Shown: in pieces, positions 1-6,363 of the stretch | Layout: every line of letters starts with the position of its first letter | Position numbering within the stretch: position 1 is the stretch's first letter | Origin: Gammaproteobacteria bacterium | GTDB lineage: Bacteria; Pseudomonadota; Gammaproteobacteria; SZUA-229 | Direction: 5' to 3' | DNA length: 7,469 nucleotides | Assembly (NCBI GenBank): GCA_026197015.1 | Contig: JAPHRB010000086.1 | Location: 1-7,469, forward strand | Notes under the pieces: model-generated | Databases searched by the model: none | Told to the model about the DNA's origin: nothing | The model's input: only the letters and a program-made list of their open reading frames with translations | Position numbers and translations under genes: made by a program

Positions 1-33
1 CTCGTTCCCATGCTCCTGCGTGGGAATGCATAG
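1..33 (+). repeat. Left copy of an inverted hairpin repeat (REP-like)
   Basis: This 33-bp element begins CTCGTTCCCATGC and folds on itself: TCCCATGC and GCGTGGGA form an 8-bp stem with one G-T wobble around TCCT. Its reverse complement matches 270-302 at 29 of 33 positions. Hairpins of the type CGTTCCCA-GC-TGGGAA are, as I recall, dispersed intergenic repeats in many gammaproteobacterial genomes; I have not searched for them. It begins at the first base of the window, so it may extend further left. Confidence 0.7.
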
Positions 34-269
34 CTAATCAGGTAACACATAGCCAACAACCCTTTGTGCTCCTGTCACCAGTGCCTCATACCATAAAAAA
101 TTTATTCTCTCGATGAAAACAAACAATACGTTGTTTACTGCGACACGGGATGAAATAACTCAGCAGCTTCTCGTTTATTACATGAGCGGGTTTTCACTCG
201 CTGTATTTTAAAAGATGGAATAAGTCCTGCACCTGAAAGCGTACGGAGTGTGGGTTAGTACATCGAAAC
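34..269. other. Gene-poor spacer between inverted repeats
   Basis: The spacer has no convincing gene. On the plus strand a 32-codon frame (113-211, MKTNNTLF...) has no clear ribosome binding site. On the minus strand an open stretch ending with a stop at 34-36 reads ...INFLWYEALVTGAQRVVGYVLPD, which looks protein-like but has no ATG start and only about 41 codons since the previous stop. It could be a decayed gene remnant or chance. Confidence 0.4.
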
Positions 270-302
270 CTATGCATTTCCACCCGGGAGCGTGGGAACG
301 AG
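270..302 (-). repeat. Right copy of the inverted hairpin repeat (REP-like)
   Basis: This is the inverted partner of 1-33, running from CTATGCATTTCCAC to GTGGGAACGAG. The four differences leave its own hairpin mostly intact: TTTCCAC pairs with GTGGGAA through one wobble. The pair encloses about 236 bp with no convincing gene, which resembles a REPIN (REP doublet) or a small non-autonomous element. No RAYT-type transposase is present in the window to mobilise it. Confidence 0.7.
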
Positions 303-317
303 AAAAATCTGTGATTA

Positions 318-362
318 AATATGTTAGACAAAAAATAAACTAAACCCGTTTAATTAAGAATT
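318..362 (-). terminator. Weak putative terminator after the GGDEF-EAL gene
   Basis: Reading leftward past the stop codon, the transcript has TAAAC-GG-GTTTA followed by GTTTATTTTTTG. The stem is short, AT-rich and has too tight a loop, but the U-rich tail directly after the stop fits a weak Rho-independent terminator. The REP-like hairpin at 270-302 could also mark the transcript end. Confidence 0.25.
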
Positions 363-2054
363 GTTTATACTGTTAAGTACTTCGAGATACTCATCTGCAG
401 CTCGCGGTGGGCTCCACAGGTAACCCTGCCCATAATCAACACCCAGTTCTTTTATTTTTTCTAATTGTTCCTGAGTCTCAATGCCTTCTGCTACAAGTTT
501 AAGACCGAGGCCTCTCGCCAGGCCATATATAGCATCTAATATCGCAATGTCATCCGGGTCATGCAATATTCCATCGGTAAATGACTTATCGATTTTTAGA
601 ATATCTATGGGCAGTTTTTTTAGATTAGAGAGAGATGCGTAACCCGTGCCAAAGTCATCAATTGAAATTATAATGCCCATATTATGTAATTCGTTGAGAA
701 TCAACTCTGCCTGAGTCTCATTTTTTAACAATGTGCTTTCAGTTAATTCAAGTTCTATATGTGAAGCATCTAACTGGTACTTATCTAATGTTTCTTTTAA
801 CAGGCTGACAAGATCCTGTTCTTTAAATTGACGACCGGAAACATTAATGGAAATATTCGTAACAGGAATATTTGCATTTTGCCATTTTTTAAACTGTTCA
901 CAGGATTTATCAATCACCTGTGCGCCTAGTTGAATGATTAAACCGGTTTCTTCTGCAATAGGGATAAACTCATCAGGCGGAATAATGCCTTGTTGAGGGT
1001 GCTTCCAGCGAACAAGTGCTTCCATGCCACTTGCAATACCCGTGGTTAGGTTTACTTTTGGCTGGTAATACATAACCAGTTCATTATTCTCAAGTGCATA
1101 GCGTAAGTTGCTTTCAAGCTCCAGGCGTCGTCGTGCCTGTTTACCAAACTCGGGAGAATAAAATTCATAAATGTTTCCGCCCTTCTCTTTAGCGCGATAA
1201 AGAGCTGCGTCTGAATTGCTTAATAAGTTACCTATATCCAGTCCATCCTGAGGGTAAACACTAATACCAATACTGGCTTTTACGTGAATGTCCTGATCGA
1301 GTATGGTCATTCGGTGTTCAATCGTGCGAGAGAACTTTGCCGCCATTAAAGCAATATCATCTAACTGCTGAATATTCTCGATTATGAGAATAAATTCATC
1401 ACCACCAGTGCGGGATAATGTGTCTGTATCTCGAATTGAATGGCTTAATCGCCTGGCAACCGAGGTGATTACTATGTCGCCCTTATCATGCCCCAGAGTT
1501 TTATTTATTAACTTAAGGTTATCTATGTCTACCATTAATAAGGCGAGCATTGTTTTATTACGATGTGCACGCAAAGTGGCAGACTCTAAACGATCGAGAA
1601 GCAGGGTGCGATTGGGTAAACCTGTGAGAGTGTCATGAAACTCAAGACGTTTGACCATCTGTTTGTTTTTTTCACCTTCTACTATGCGTTTTACCCGTTG
1701 CTTAAAAACTGACCAGTTTATAGGTTTAGTGATGTAATCAACTGCGCCGGCATTAAATGCATTATTGACAGAATCGTCATCATCTAATGAGGTTATAATA
1801 AGTATCGGTGGTGGATTAGAGGTTTGATGTATGATCTCCTTACAGGCAGTAATACCGTCTACATCTGGCATTACCAGATCGAAAATTCCAAGATCATAGT
1901 TAAACTCACGGCATAACTCGATAGCTTCCATTCCTGAGCGAGCTTCGGTTACATCATAATTGTCTGCAGTCAGAGTATGCCGCAGCAATAGCAATATTGA
2001 TGGATCATCATCAGCAATGATTATGCTGCCAGATTTTGGAATTGATTCATCCAT
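354..2054 (-). CDS. REC-GGDEF-EAL response regulator (c-di-GMP cyclase/phosphodiesterase)
   Basis: This 566-aa soluble protein has three domains and no membrane segment. The receiver domain (about 10-125) has the acidic cluster D15-D17, phospho-acceptor D59 in FDLVMPD, T88 and K110. The GGDEF domain (about 137-300) has an intact GGDEF at 217-221 and an RxxD product-inhibition site (R208-D211). The EAL domain (about 315-560) keeps EALVRW (345-350), N404, E436 of ELTES, the DDFGTGYASL motif (D466, D467), K487, E523 and Q543, so both activities could be functional. Family knowledge: phosphorylation of the receiver would set the balance between making and degrading cyclic-di-GMP in the cytoplasm. 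No histidine kinase is adjacent, so the partner is unknown. The ATG at 2052-2054 is the only start that gives a full receiver domain, but its ribosome binding site is poor (AGGA lies too far upstream). It is divergent from accA. Confidence 0.95.
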   Translation of the reverse strand: MDESIPKSGSIIIADDDPSILLLLRHTLTADNYDVTEARSGMEAIELCREFNYDLGIFDLVMPDVDGITACKEIIHQTSNPPPILIITSLDDDDSVNNAFNAGAVDYITKPINWSVFKQRVKRIVEGEKNKQMVKRLEFHDTLTGLPNRTLLLDRLESATLRAHRNKTMLALLMVDIDNLKLINKTLGHDKGDIVITSVARRLSHSIRDTDTLSRTGGDEFILIIENIQQLDDIALMAAKFSRTIEHRMTILDQDIHVKASIGISVYPQDGLDIGNLLSNSDAALYRAKEKGGNIYEFYSPEFGKQARRRLELESNLRYALENNELVMYYQPKVNLTTGIASGMEALVRWKHPQQGIIPPDEFIPIAEETGLIIQLGAQVIDKSCEQFKKWQNANIPVTNISINVSGRQFKEQDLVSLLKETLDKYQLDASHIELELTESTLLKNETQAELILNELHNMGIIISIDDFGTGYASLSNLKKLPIDILKIDKSFTDGILHDPDDIAILDAIYGLARGLGLKLVAEGIETQEQLEKIKELGVDYGQGYLWSPPRAADEYLEVLNSINNS

Positions 2055-2156
2055 GGCGGATGGTATGTCCTGTTAAATAATTGCTCTCTATCAAAAATAC
2101 TAGCACAAGATATATAAATTGCTGCCATGTTGGAGTAAGTTATCAACAGCAGATAG

Positions 2157-2184
2157 TTGACACTACAACTGTTCAAACCATAAA
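2157..2184 (+). promoter_or_regulatory. Candidate sigma-70 promoter for accA
   Basis: A perfect TTGACA (2157-2162) is followed after 16 bases by CATAAA (2179-2184), four of six matches to TATAAT. Transcripts from here would have a leader of about 200 bases before accA. The prediction is from consensus only. Confidence 0.35.
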
Positions 2185-2210
2185 AGATTTCTTCGATTAA
2201 AAACTAACCG

Positions 2211-2216
2211 TATAAT
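2211..2216 (+). promoter_or_regulatory. Candidate second -10 element for accA
   Basis: A perfect TATAAT sits here, but nothing resembling TTGACA lies at 15-18 bases upstream (TTTCTT at 17). It could be a second, activator-dependent accA promoter or a chance match in AT-rich DNA. Confidence 0.25.
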
Positions 2217-2337
2217 TGTATGAAGTTAGCTGTGATTTTGCCGTCATTTTCAGTAAAAATGAGAGATAATGCAATAAACTCACTTGGTTAGAATGGCATT
2301 GCGGGTTATCATTACATCTAGAATTTTTCCATCATCA

Positions 2338-2371
2338 TGCCCATAAAGGGCAAAATGCCCATGCATGGGCA
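2338..2371 (+). promoter_or_regulatory. Tandem TGCCC/GGGCA palindromes in the accA leader
   Basis: Two palindromes lie back to back: TGCCC-N5-GGGCA at 2338-2352 and the perfect 16-mer TGCCCATGCATGGGCA at 2356-2371. Since all arms share the same 5-mer, the second arm (2348-2352) can instead pair with the third (2356-2360) across AAA, and the first with the fourth. The block ends 22 bases before the accA ATG. It may be a pair of operator sites or an RNA switch controlling accA translation; neither is shown. Confidence 0.45.
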
Positions 2372-2393
2372 CACTAATTTATAAGATTTAAGA

Positions 2394-3350
2394 ATGAATC
2401 CAAATTTTCTGGAATTTGAACAACCCATTGCCGAACTGGAAGCTAAAATTGAAGAGCTTCGTTATGTTGGTGATGACACTGAAATTAATATTGGTGAGGA
2501 AATTACTCGTCTACAGTCAAAATGTAAAAATCTGACTGAATCAATTTTCAGTAAATTGACCTCCTGGCAGACTTCTCAGCTGGCAAGGCATCCTCAACGA
2601 CCACATACACTTGACTATATCGATCGAATCTTTACAGATTTTGAAGAATTACATGGTGATCGTGCGTATGCGGATGATAAAGCGATGATTGGTGGTATGG
2701 CCAGACTTGAAGGCAAGCCAGTAATGGTGATTGGCCAGCAGAAAGGTCGAGATACTAAAGAGAAGATTGTTCGAAACTTTGGCATGCCCAGGCCAGAAGG
2801 TTATCGTAAGGCTTTACGCCTGATGAAACTGGCTGAACGTTTTAAAATGCCTGTTGTTACCTTTATTGACACACCAGGTGCCTATCCGGGCATAGGTGCT
2901 GAAGAGCGTGGCCAGTCAGAAGCCATTGCACGTAACCTGTTTGAAATGGCTGCACTAAAAACGCCAATTATCTGTACAGTTATTGGTGAAGGTGGATCAG
3001 GCGGTGCGCTGGCTATTGGTGTTGGTGACCGTGTCATGATGTTGAAATACAGTACTTACTCTGTTATTTCACCTGAAGGTTGTGCATCTATTCTATGGAA
3101 GAGTGCTGAGCGTGCTCAGGATGCCGCAGAAGCCCTGGGCATTACTGCTGGTCGTTTACATGAGTTAGGTCTAATTGATCAAATCATCGATGAGCCATTA
3201 GGAAGTGCATATCGTGATATTGATACAACCGCACGTAATATTCGTCAGGCGCTGAAAGAGAGTCTGGAAAACCTTAATCAGATGGGCACAGATAAACTGC
3301 TCGATACTCGTTATCAACGTCTGATGAGTTATGGTCAGTACACCGAATAA
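2394..3350 (+). CDS. accA: Acetyl-CoA carboxylase carboxyltransferase subunit alpha
   Basis: AccA pairs with AccD to form the carboxyltransferase half of acetyl-CoA carboxylase, moving the carboxyl group from carboxybiotin on AccB to acetyl-CoA and giving malonyl-CoA for fatty acid synthesis in the cytoplasm. The protein has 318 aa against about 319 in E. coli and is colinear throughout. It opens with the characteristic FLEFEQPIAELEAKIEEL helix (5-23), then has HPQRPHTLDYI (66-76), GQQKGRDTKEK (114-124), FIDTPGAYPGIGAEERGQSE (157-176) and the glycine-rich GEGGSGGALAIG (198-209) that forms part of the crotonase-type oxyanion region. The N-terminus fixes the ATG at 2394, though the Shine-Dalgarno is weak (AAGA close to the start). 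The last 20 bases overlap tilS. dnaE, often upstream of accA in this class, is not here. Confidence 0.98.
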   Translation: MNPNFLEFEQPIAELEAKIEELRYVGDDTEINIGEEITRLQSKCKNLTESIFSKLTSWQTSQLARHPQRPHTLDYIDRIFTDFEELHGDRAYADDKAMIGGMARLEGKPVMVIGQQKGRDTKEKIVRNFGMPRPEGYRKALRLMKLAERFKMPVVTFIDTPGAYPGIGAEERGQSEAIARNLFEMAALKTPIICTVIGEGGSGGALAIGVGDRVMMLKYSTYSVISPEGCASILWKSAERAQDAAEALGITAGRLHELGLIDQIIDEPLGSAYRDIDTTARNIRQALKESLENLNQMGTDKLLDTRYQRLMSYGQYTE

Positions 3351-4683
3351 TAAAAAACAATGCAGGCTGACGACTGAATATTTAATTCAGCAACTCAATC
3401 AACTTGCAGAACAATATAAAATAAAAACCTGGTGTCTGGCCTACAGTGGTGGGGTGGATTCCCAGGTTTTATTACATCTGTTATATCTCTCAAAGTTAAA
3501 TGTAAAAGCCATCTATATAGATCACGGCTTGCAGCGCCAATCTGCTGACTGGGCTAATCACTGTTTTCAACAATGTGAACAACTGGGTATAACATTTCAA
3601 ATTATTAAAGTAGATGCTAGTGCACAGCGGGGTGAGAGCCCGGAAGCCGCTGCGCGAAGCGCGCGATATGCCGCATTAAAAAAATGTATTCAAAATAATG
3701 ATTGCCTGTTAACGGCGCAACACCAGGATGATCAGACTGAAACTATCTTATTGCAGCTTTTACGCGGGGCAGGTGCTGCTGGTTTATCTGGTATGCCTGA
3801 AATAGCCAGGTTTGGCAGTGGCTGGCACGCCAGACCTTTATTAAGTATTTCGCAAAAGCAGATAACCGATTACGCAGAGTTAAATAATTTAAGCTGGGTT
3901 GAAGACCCAAGTAACCAGCAGGTTAATTACGATCGAAATTATTTACGCCATTCGGTTATGCCGCAACTTAAACAACGCTGGCCGTCTCTAAATAAAACAT
4001 TATCTGTGTTTGCCTCGCAACAGGCTGAAAATGCCCAACTGCTTAATGTACTTGCAGAGAGTGATTTAAATCTCTCCATGATTGATGAATCACGCCTGGA
4101 TATAAATCAGTTAACGAAACTTGACGATGCGCGATTAAGAAATGCACTGCGTTACTGGCTTAAGTTTATTAATAAACCGATGCCCTCAAGAGCTGTGCTG
4201 GAACAGGTGGTGTTACAAATAAAAAATAATTCTCATGACTCTGCAGTATTAGTTAGTTGGGCGAATGTAGAAATCAGATGTTTTAGAAATGAATTATTCT
4301 GTTTACAAAAACTATCTCATGATGCCGCACAGGTTTTTAACTGGGACTTGCAAGACGATCTGCATTTATCTTCAATTGAGAAGAAATTAAGAGTTAAAAA
4401 AACAAATACTAATAATGAACAGTTTGTTTTAGATGCCTCGTTATTAAAACTACCCGTTACAGTTCGCTATAGACAGGGGGGGGAAAGAATTAAACCCGCG
4501 GGTAGAAATGCCACTCATGATTTGAAATCGTTATTTCAGGAATCAGCTGTGCCAGCCTGGCAACGCGACAGGATTCCGCTAATATATATTGGTGATGAGT
4601 TGGTTGCGGTGGTTGGTTATTGGCTGGAGCATAGTTATGCTGTTAAAGGTGAAGGTATATTGCTCGAATTGCATGCACAGTAA
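3331..4683 (+). CDS. tilS: tRNA(Ile)-lysidine synthase
   Basis: TilS uses ATP to attach lysine to C34 of the CAU-anticodon isoleucine tRNA, changing its decoding from AUG to AUA and its charging from Met to Ile. The 450-aa protein has the PP-loop SGGVDS (39-44), the IDHGL segment (63-67), the AAARSARYAAL helix (106-116) and HQDDQTET (131-138), followed by the middle TilS domain and the C-terminal domain with RYRQGGERIKPAGR near 378-392. Length is close to E. coli TilS (432 aa). The ATG at 3331 lies inside accA, overlapping its last 20 bases, with GAG only a few bases upstream. Translational coupling to accA is likely, since no separate promoter or strong ribosome binding site is visible. A run of eight G bases (4476-4483) encodes part of the conserved QGGE motif. 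It ends 29 bases from the convergent PDZ gene with no strong terminator between them. Confidence 0.97.
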   Translation: MVSTPNNKKQCRLTTEYLIQQLNQLAEQYKIKTWCLAYSGGVDSQVLLHLLYLSKLNVKAIYIDHGLQRQSADWANHCFQQCEQLGITFQIIKVDASAQRGESPEAAARSARYAALKKCIQNNDCLLTAQHQDDQTETILLQLLRGAGAAGLSGMPEIARFGSGWHARPLLSISQKQITDYAELNNLSWVEDPSNQQVNYDRNYLRHSVMPQLKQRWPSLNKTLSVFASQQAENAQLLNVLAESDLNLSMIDESRLDINQLTKLDDARLRNALRYWLKFINKPMPSRAVLEQVVLQIKNNSHDSAVLVSWANVEIRCFRNELFCLQKLSHDAAQVFNWDLQDDLHLSSIEKKLRVKKTNTNNEQFVLDASLLKLPVTVRYRQGGERIKPAGRNATHDLKSLFQESAVPAWQRDRIPLIYIGDELVAVVGYWLEHSYAVKGEGILLELHAQ

Positions 4684-4712
4684 ACAAACCTGTGTAAACA
4701 GTGTTTTAATAC

Positions 4713-5531
4713 TTATTGTTCAGGGTTGATCTGTAATGCATCAAGTTGAACCCCCAGTGAACCTCTGGGCACCATTAAACTCATTTGCTGGCCATCACGT
4801 AAAATTTCGACGTTAGTATAACTGCCAATTTCACCCTCTATGGTTGCCGCTCTGATATCGGGCCAACTTAAAATTTTCTGATTATCATAATATAAAATCA
4901 CATCATCACTTTGAAAACCAGAGGCCTCAGCAGGCGAACCAGCCATCACAGAACTCACTTTAACTCGATTGTTCTGTCCGCTGACAAAAAGATACTGATC
5001 ATAAGCATCGTCACCTATTTCAGAGCGAAGGGAAATTTTATTGGAGTTTAACTCCCTTAATTCTTTGCTGTATTCTCTTCTGGCGTTAGCGTCAGAGCGT
5101 TGAATCAGGTTTTGTAATTCAAGTCGCCTAAAGTCCTGTTGACTCATGCGGCGTAATATATCTTCTGCAACGTCAGGTGTTATACCTGATGCAATTAGGT
5201 TTTTTTTGTTTGCAGATGAGTTGCTTTTAGTTTTATTTTCTATAGGTTCTTCTGAGTTTTTCTGATGCAGATTTTCCTGTTTATCAATAACAGAGCTCAA
5301 CTGTTTTTGAAGGGTTTCAGTTTTATACTGTAAAGCTTCAATTTGGTACTCAAGGTTTTCGCTTGCCGTTGATAGCTGAAATGGGTTTAGTCTATTTTCA
5401 GAGCTATTCGATGACGTATCACTTTTAGATAAATTATCTAAAGAGCTAACACTACCCATGTAACCACCCATATAGCCGGCGATATAACCGGTTAATAATG
5501 CAATGATTATTGTTATTAAGTGTGTCTTCAT
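4713..5531 (-). CDS. Membrane-anchored coiled-coil PDZ domain protein
   Basis: This 272-aa protein has an N-terminal hydrophobic anchor (about 5-26) with a GxxxG ladder (G15, G19, G23 and G22, G26). A Ser/Asn-rich linker follows, then a likely coiled coil (57-93), a second polar linker, a conserved-looking helical block (115-180: GITPDVAEDILRRM, DAYDQYLFVSG) and a C-terminal PDZ domain (about 187-262: VSSVMAGSPAEASGFQSDDVI). There is no protease domain, so it is not DegP or DegS. The anchor lacks an obvious signal peptidase site, so a periplasmic, inner-membrane-tethered adaptor is likely (inference). It lies 47 bases downstream of the DUF2892 gene on the same strand and may be cotranscribed; a TATAAA in the gap could also give it its own promoter. 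The ATG at 5531 has no clear Shine-Dalgarno, but it is the only start that keeps the whole anchor. The specific function is unknown. Confidence 0.85.
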   Translation of the reverse strand: MKTHLITIIIALLTGYIAGYMGGYMGSVSSLDNLSKSDTSSNSSENRLNPFQLSTASENLEYQIEALQYKTETLQKQLSSVIDKQENLHQKNSEEPIENKTKSNSSANKKNLIASGITPDVAEDILRRMSQQDFRRLELQNLIQRSDANARREYSKELRELNSNKISLRSEIGDDAYDQYLFVSGQNNRVKVSSVMAGSPAEASGFQSDDVILYYDNQKILSWPDIRAATIEGEIGSYTNVEILRDGQQMSLMVPRGSLGVQLDALQINPEQ

Positions 5532-5578
5532 GGGTATAGGTGTTAGAGCTTTAGTAAGTTTTATAGTGTATAAAAAAA

Positions 5579-5797
5579 TTAATCATTATTTTTTAAAGCA
5601 CACTCTGCTGCAGATTTTAAACCAAACTTTCTCATTAACATTGCCGGTGGGCAAAAGCCGGTAAAAGAACTCTGAAAACAGTTAAAACCAACAAATAATG
5701 TTACCCATGTCCAGTTGGGATGATGGAATAGTGCCAACAGTGATGTCAGCATGACCATAATGCCACCCATTGCAAAGAGTGCTCTTTCAATTGTCAT
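5579..5797 (-). CDS. DUF2892 / YgaP-type small inner membrane protein
   Basis: This 72-aa protein has two predicted membrane helices (about 8-24 and 29-45) and the hallmark NCFQSSFTGFCPPAMLMRKFGL (39-60), which matches the membrane domain found at the C-terminus of YgaP and as stand-alone proteins (Pfam DUF2892). YgaP also carries a rhodanese domain; none is present or adjacent here. Family knowledge links these proteins loosely to sulfur or thiol metabolism, but a stand-alone copy has no established role. C40 and C49 are the only paired cysteines in the motif region, and C66 lies in the tail. The ATG at 5797 is supported by GGAG (complement of 5806-5809), eight bases upstream. It is the likely first gene of a two-gene unit with the PDZ protein. 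Confidence 0.9.
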   Translation of the reverse strand: MTIERALFAMGGIMVMLTSLLALFHHPNWTWVTLFVGFNCFQSSFTGFCPPAMLMRKFGLKSAAECALKNND

Positions 5798-6090
5798 TCT
5801 TGTTTCTCCAGATATATTTTATTCAGAACTGATATGCAATCTATTTTGCAGAACCAGTATTAATTTAAAAATGCATTTTTCTAATGATTGGTTAAATTTG
5901 TTTTGTGCACATATTCTGTGTTAAATCTAATACCTGCTGCATGTGCATCCGTTTCTTCACAACGTCACAAGGGGCCAATGAATGTCCAGCCGGCATGGAT
6001 ATTTCAAATCGTCGCAATCATGTAATTCGGCTCGTATTCTAATGATAAATAGGAAGAATATAAACCCATTAGAATAATCTTATATAGGGT
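5798..6090. other. 293-bp intergenic region with no convincing gene
   Basis: The right part has a TATTCTAAT / ATTAGAATA inverted repeat (6035-6043 and 6068-6076) that could form a long-loop hairpin at the end of the upstream 59-aa gene. The left part must hold the promoter of the DUF2892 gene, but no clear -35/-10 pair is visible; TAAAAT is the best -10-like match. A 34-codon minus-strand frame is listed separately. Confidence 0.5.
5892..5996 (-). CDS. Possible small ORF or gene remnant (34 aa)
   Basis: The frame begins MPAGHSLAPCDVVKKRMHMQ and ends ...CTKQI before a TAA at 5892-5894. The composition is protein-like, with a helical, basic-to-polar C-terminal half, and the frame stays open for seven codons upstream of the ATG (LRRFEIS). 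No Shine-Dalgarno precedes the ATG. I do not recognise the sequence. It may be the tail of a decayed gene rather than a functional peptide, or chance. Confidence 0.15.
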   Translation of the reverse strand: MPAGHSLAPCDVVKKRMHMQQVLDLTQNMCTKQI

Positions 6091-6270
6091 CTAAACCATA
6101 TTAATCAAGAGGATGATAAAGCCGATAACAGCAGCCAACGGTACTATAAAGCCCATCCAGTCATTCATGCTGCCTTTAGGCGAGTTTGCAACCGCATGTT
6201 TCATGCGCGGCCACAAAAAAACGATCATAGCAATAAGAAATACTGCACTACCTATTTTTAACCAGTCCAT
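6091..6270 (-). CDS. Small two-helix membrane protein, unknown function
   Basis: This 59-aa protein begins MDWLKIGSAVFLIAMIVFLW. It has one membrane helix at about 5-20, a short basic/polar loop (PRMKHAVANSPKGSMNDW) and a second helix at about 39-58. Proteins of this layout seem familiar as uncharacterised small membrane proteins of Gammaproteobacteria, but I cannot name a family. The ATG at 6270 is chosen over an in-frame GTG at 6306 because AGAG lies just upstream and because the GTG falls inside the 24-bp palindrome. The gene lies 93 bases downstream of yccA on the same strand, past that palindrome, with too little room for a separate promoter after it, so it is probably expressed by read-through. 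Confidence 0.75.
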   Translation of the reverse strand: MDWLKIGSAVFLIAMIVFLWPRMKHAVANSPKGSMNDWMGFIVPLAAVIGFIILLINMV

Positions 6271-6303
6271 ATTGTTCTCTAAAAAATTAAGTTGTAGAAA
6301 CAA

Positions 6304-6327
6304 CACACCCCGGTTAACCGGGGTGTG
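6304..6327 (-). terminator. Perfect 24-bp palindrome after yccA
   Basis: The palindrome has arms CACACCCCGGTT and AACCGGGGTGTG with no mismatch. Transcribed leftward it makes a GC-rich hairpin followed by TTGTTTCT, a modest U-tract, so it is an intrinsic terminator or a read-through/processing hairpin 36 bases after the yccA stop. In the other direction no T-run follows, so it acts for the minus strand only. Confidence 0.6.
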
Positions 6328-6363
6328 AAGGTATACATATTATAACGTGTTCAGATGATGAAA

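Larger units (their letters stand above)
2055..2393. promoter_or_regulatory. Divergent intergenic region, GGDEF-EAL / accA
   Basis: This 339-bp spacer carries no convincing gene; a 23-codon frame at 2220-2291 (MKLAVILPSF...) lacks a ribosome binding site. It holds candidate plus-strand promoters (2157-2184 and around 2211-2216), a TCAAC-N8-GTTGA inverted repeat at 2143-2160 overlapping the first -35, a CATTTT-N5-AAAATG inverted repeat at 2245-2261, and paired palindromes at 2338-2371. I found no convincing minus-strand promoter for the GGDEF-EAL gene, although one must lie here or nearby. Confidence 0.6.

Noticed and set aside
1384..1638. 84-aa plus-strand frame opposite the GGDEF-EAL gene
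   Set aside because: It lies wholly inside a well-supported gene on the other strand, with no recognisable domain; it is a shadow of the GGDEF coding sequence.
2220..2291. 23-codon plus-strand frame MKLAVILPSF... in the accA leader
   Set aside because: It has no Shine-Dalgarno, and its ATG lies only four bases after the candidate -10 TATAAT; it is probably chance.
4684..4712. Terminator between the convergent tilS and PDZ genes
   Set aside because: Only a 4-bp CTGT/ACAG stem is visible, with a T-poor tail, too weak to call.
6113..6328. 71-aa plus-strand frame opposite the small membrane gene
   Set aside because: It is antisense to a better supported two-helix protein with a ribosome binding site, and it runs through the palindrome at 6304-6327.
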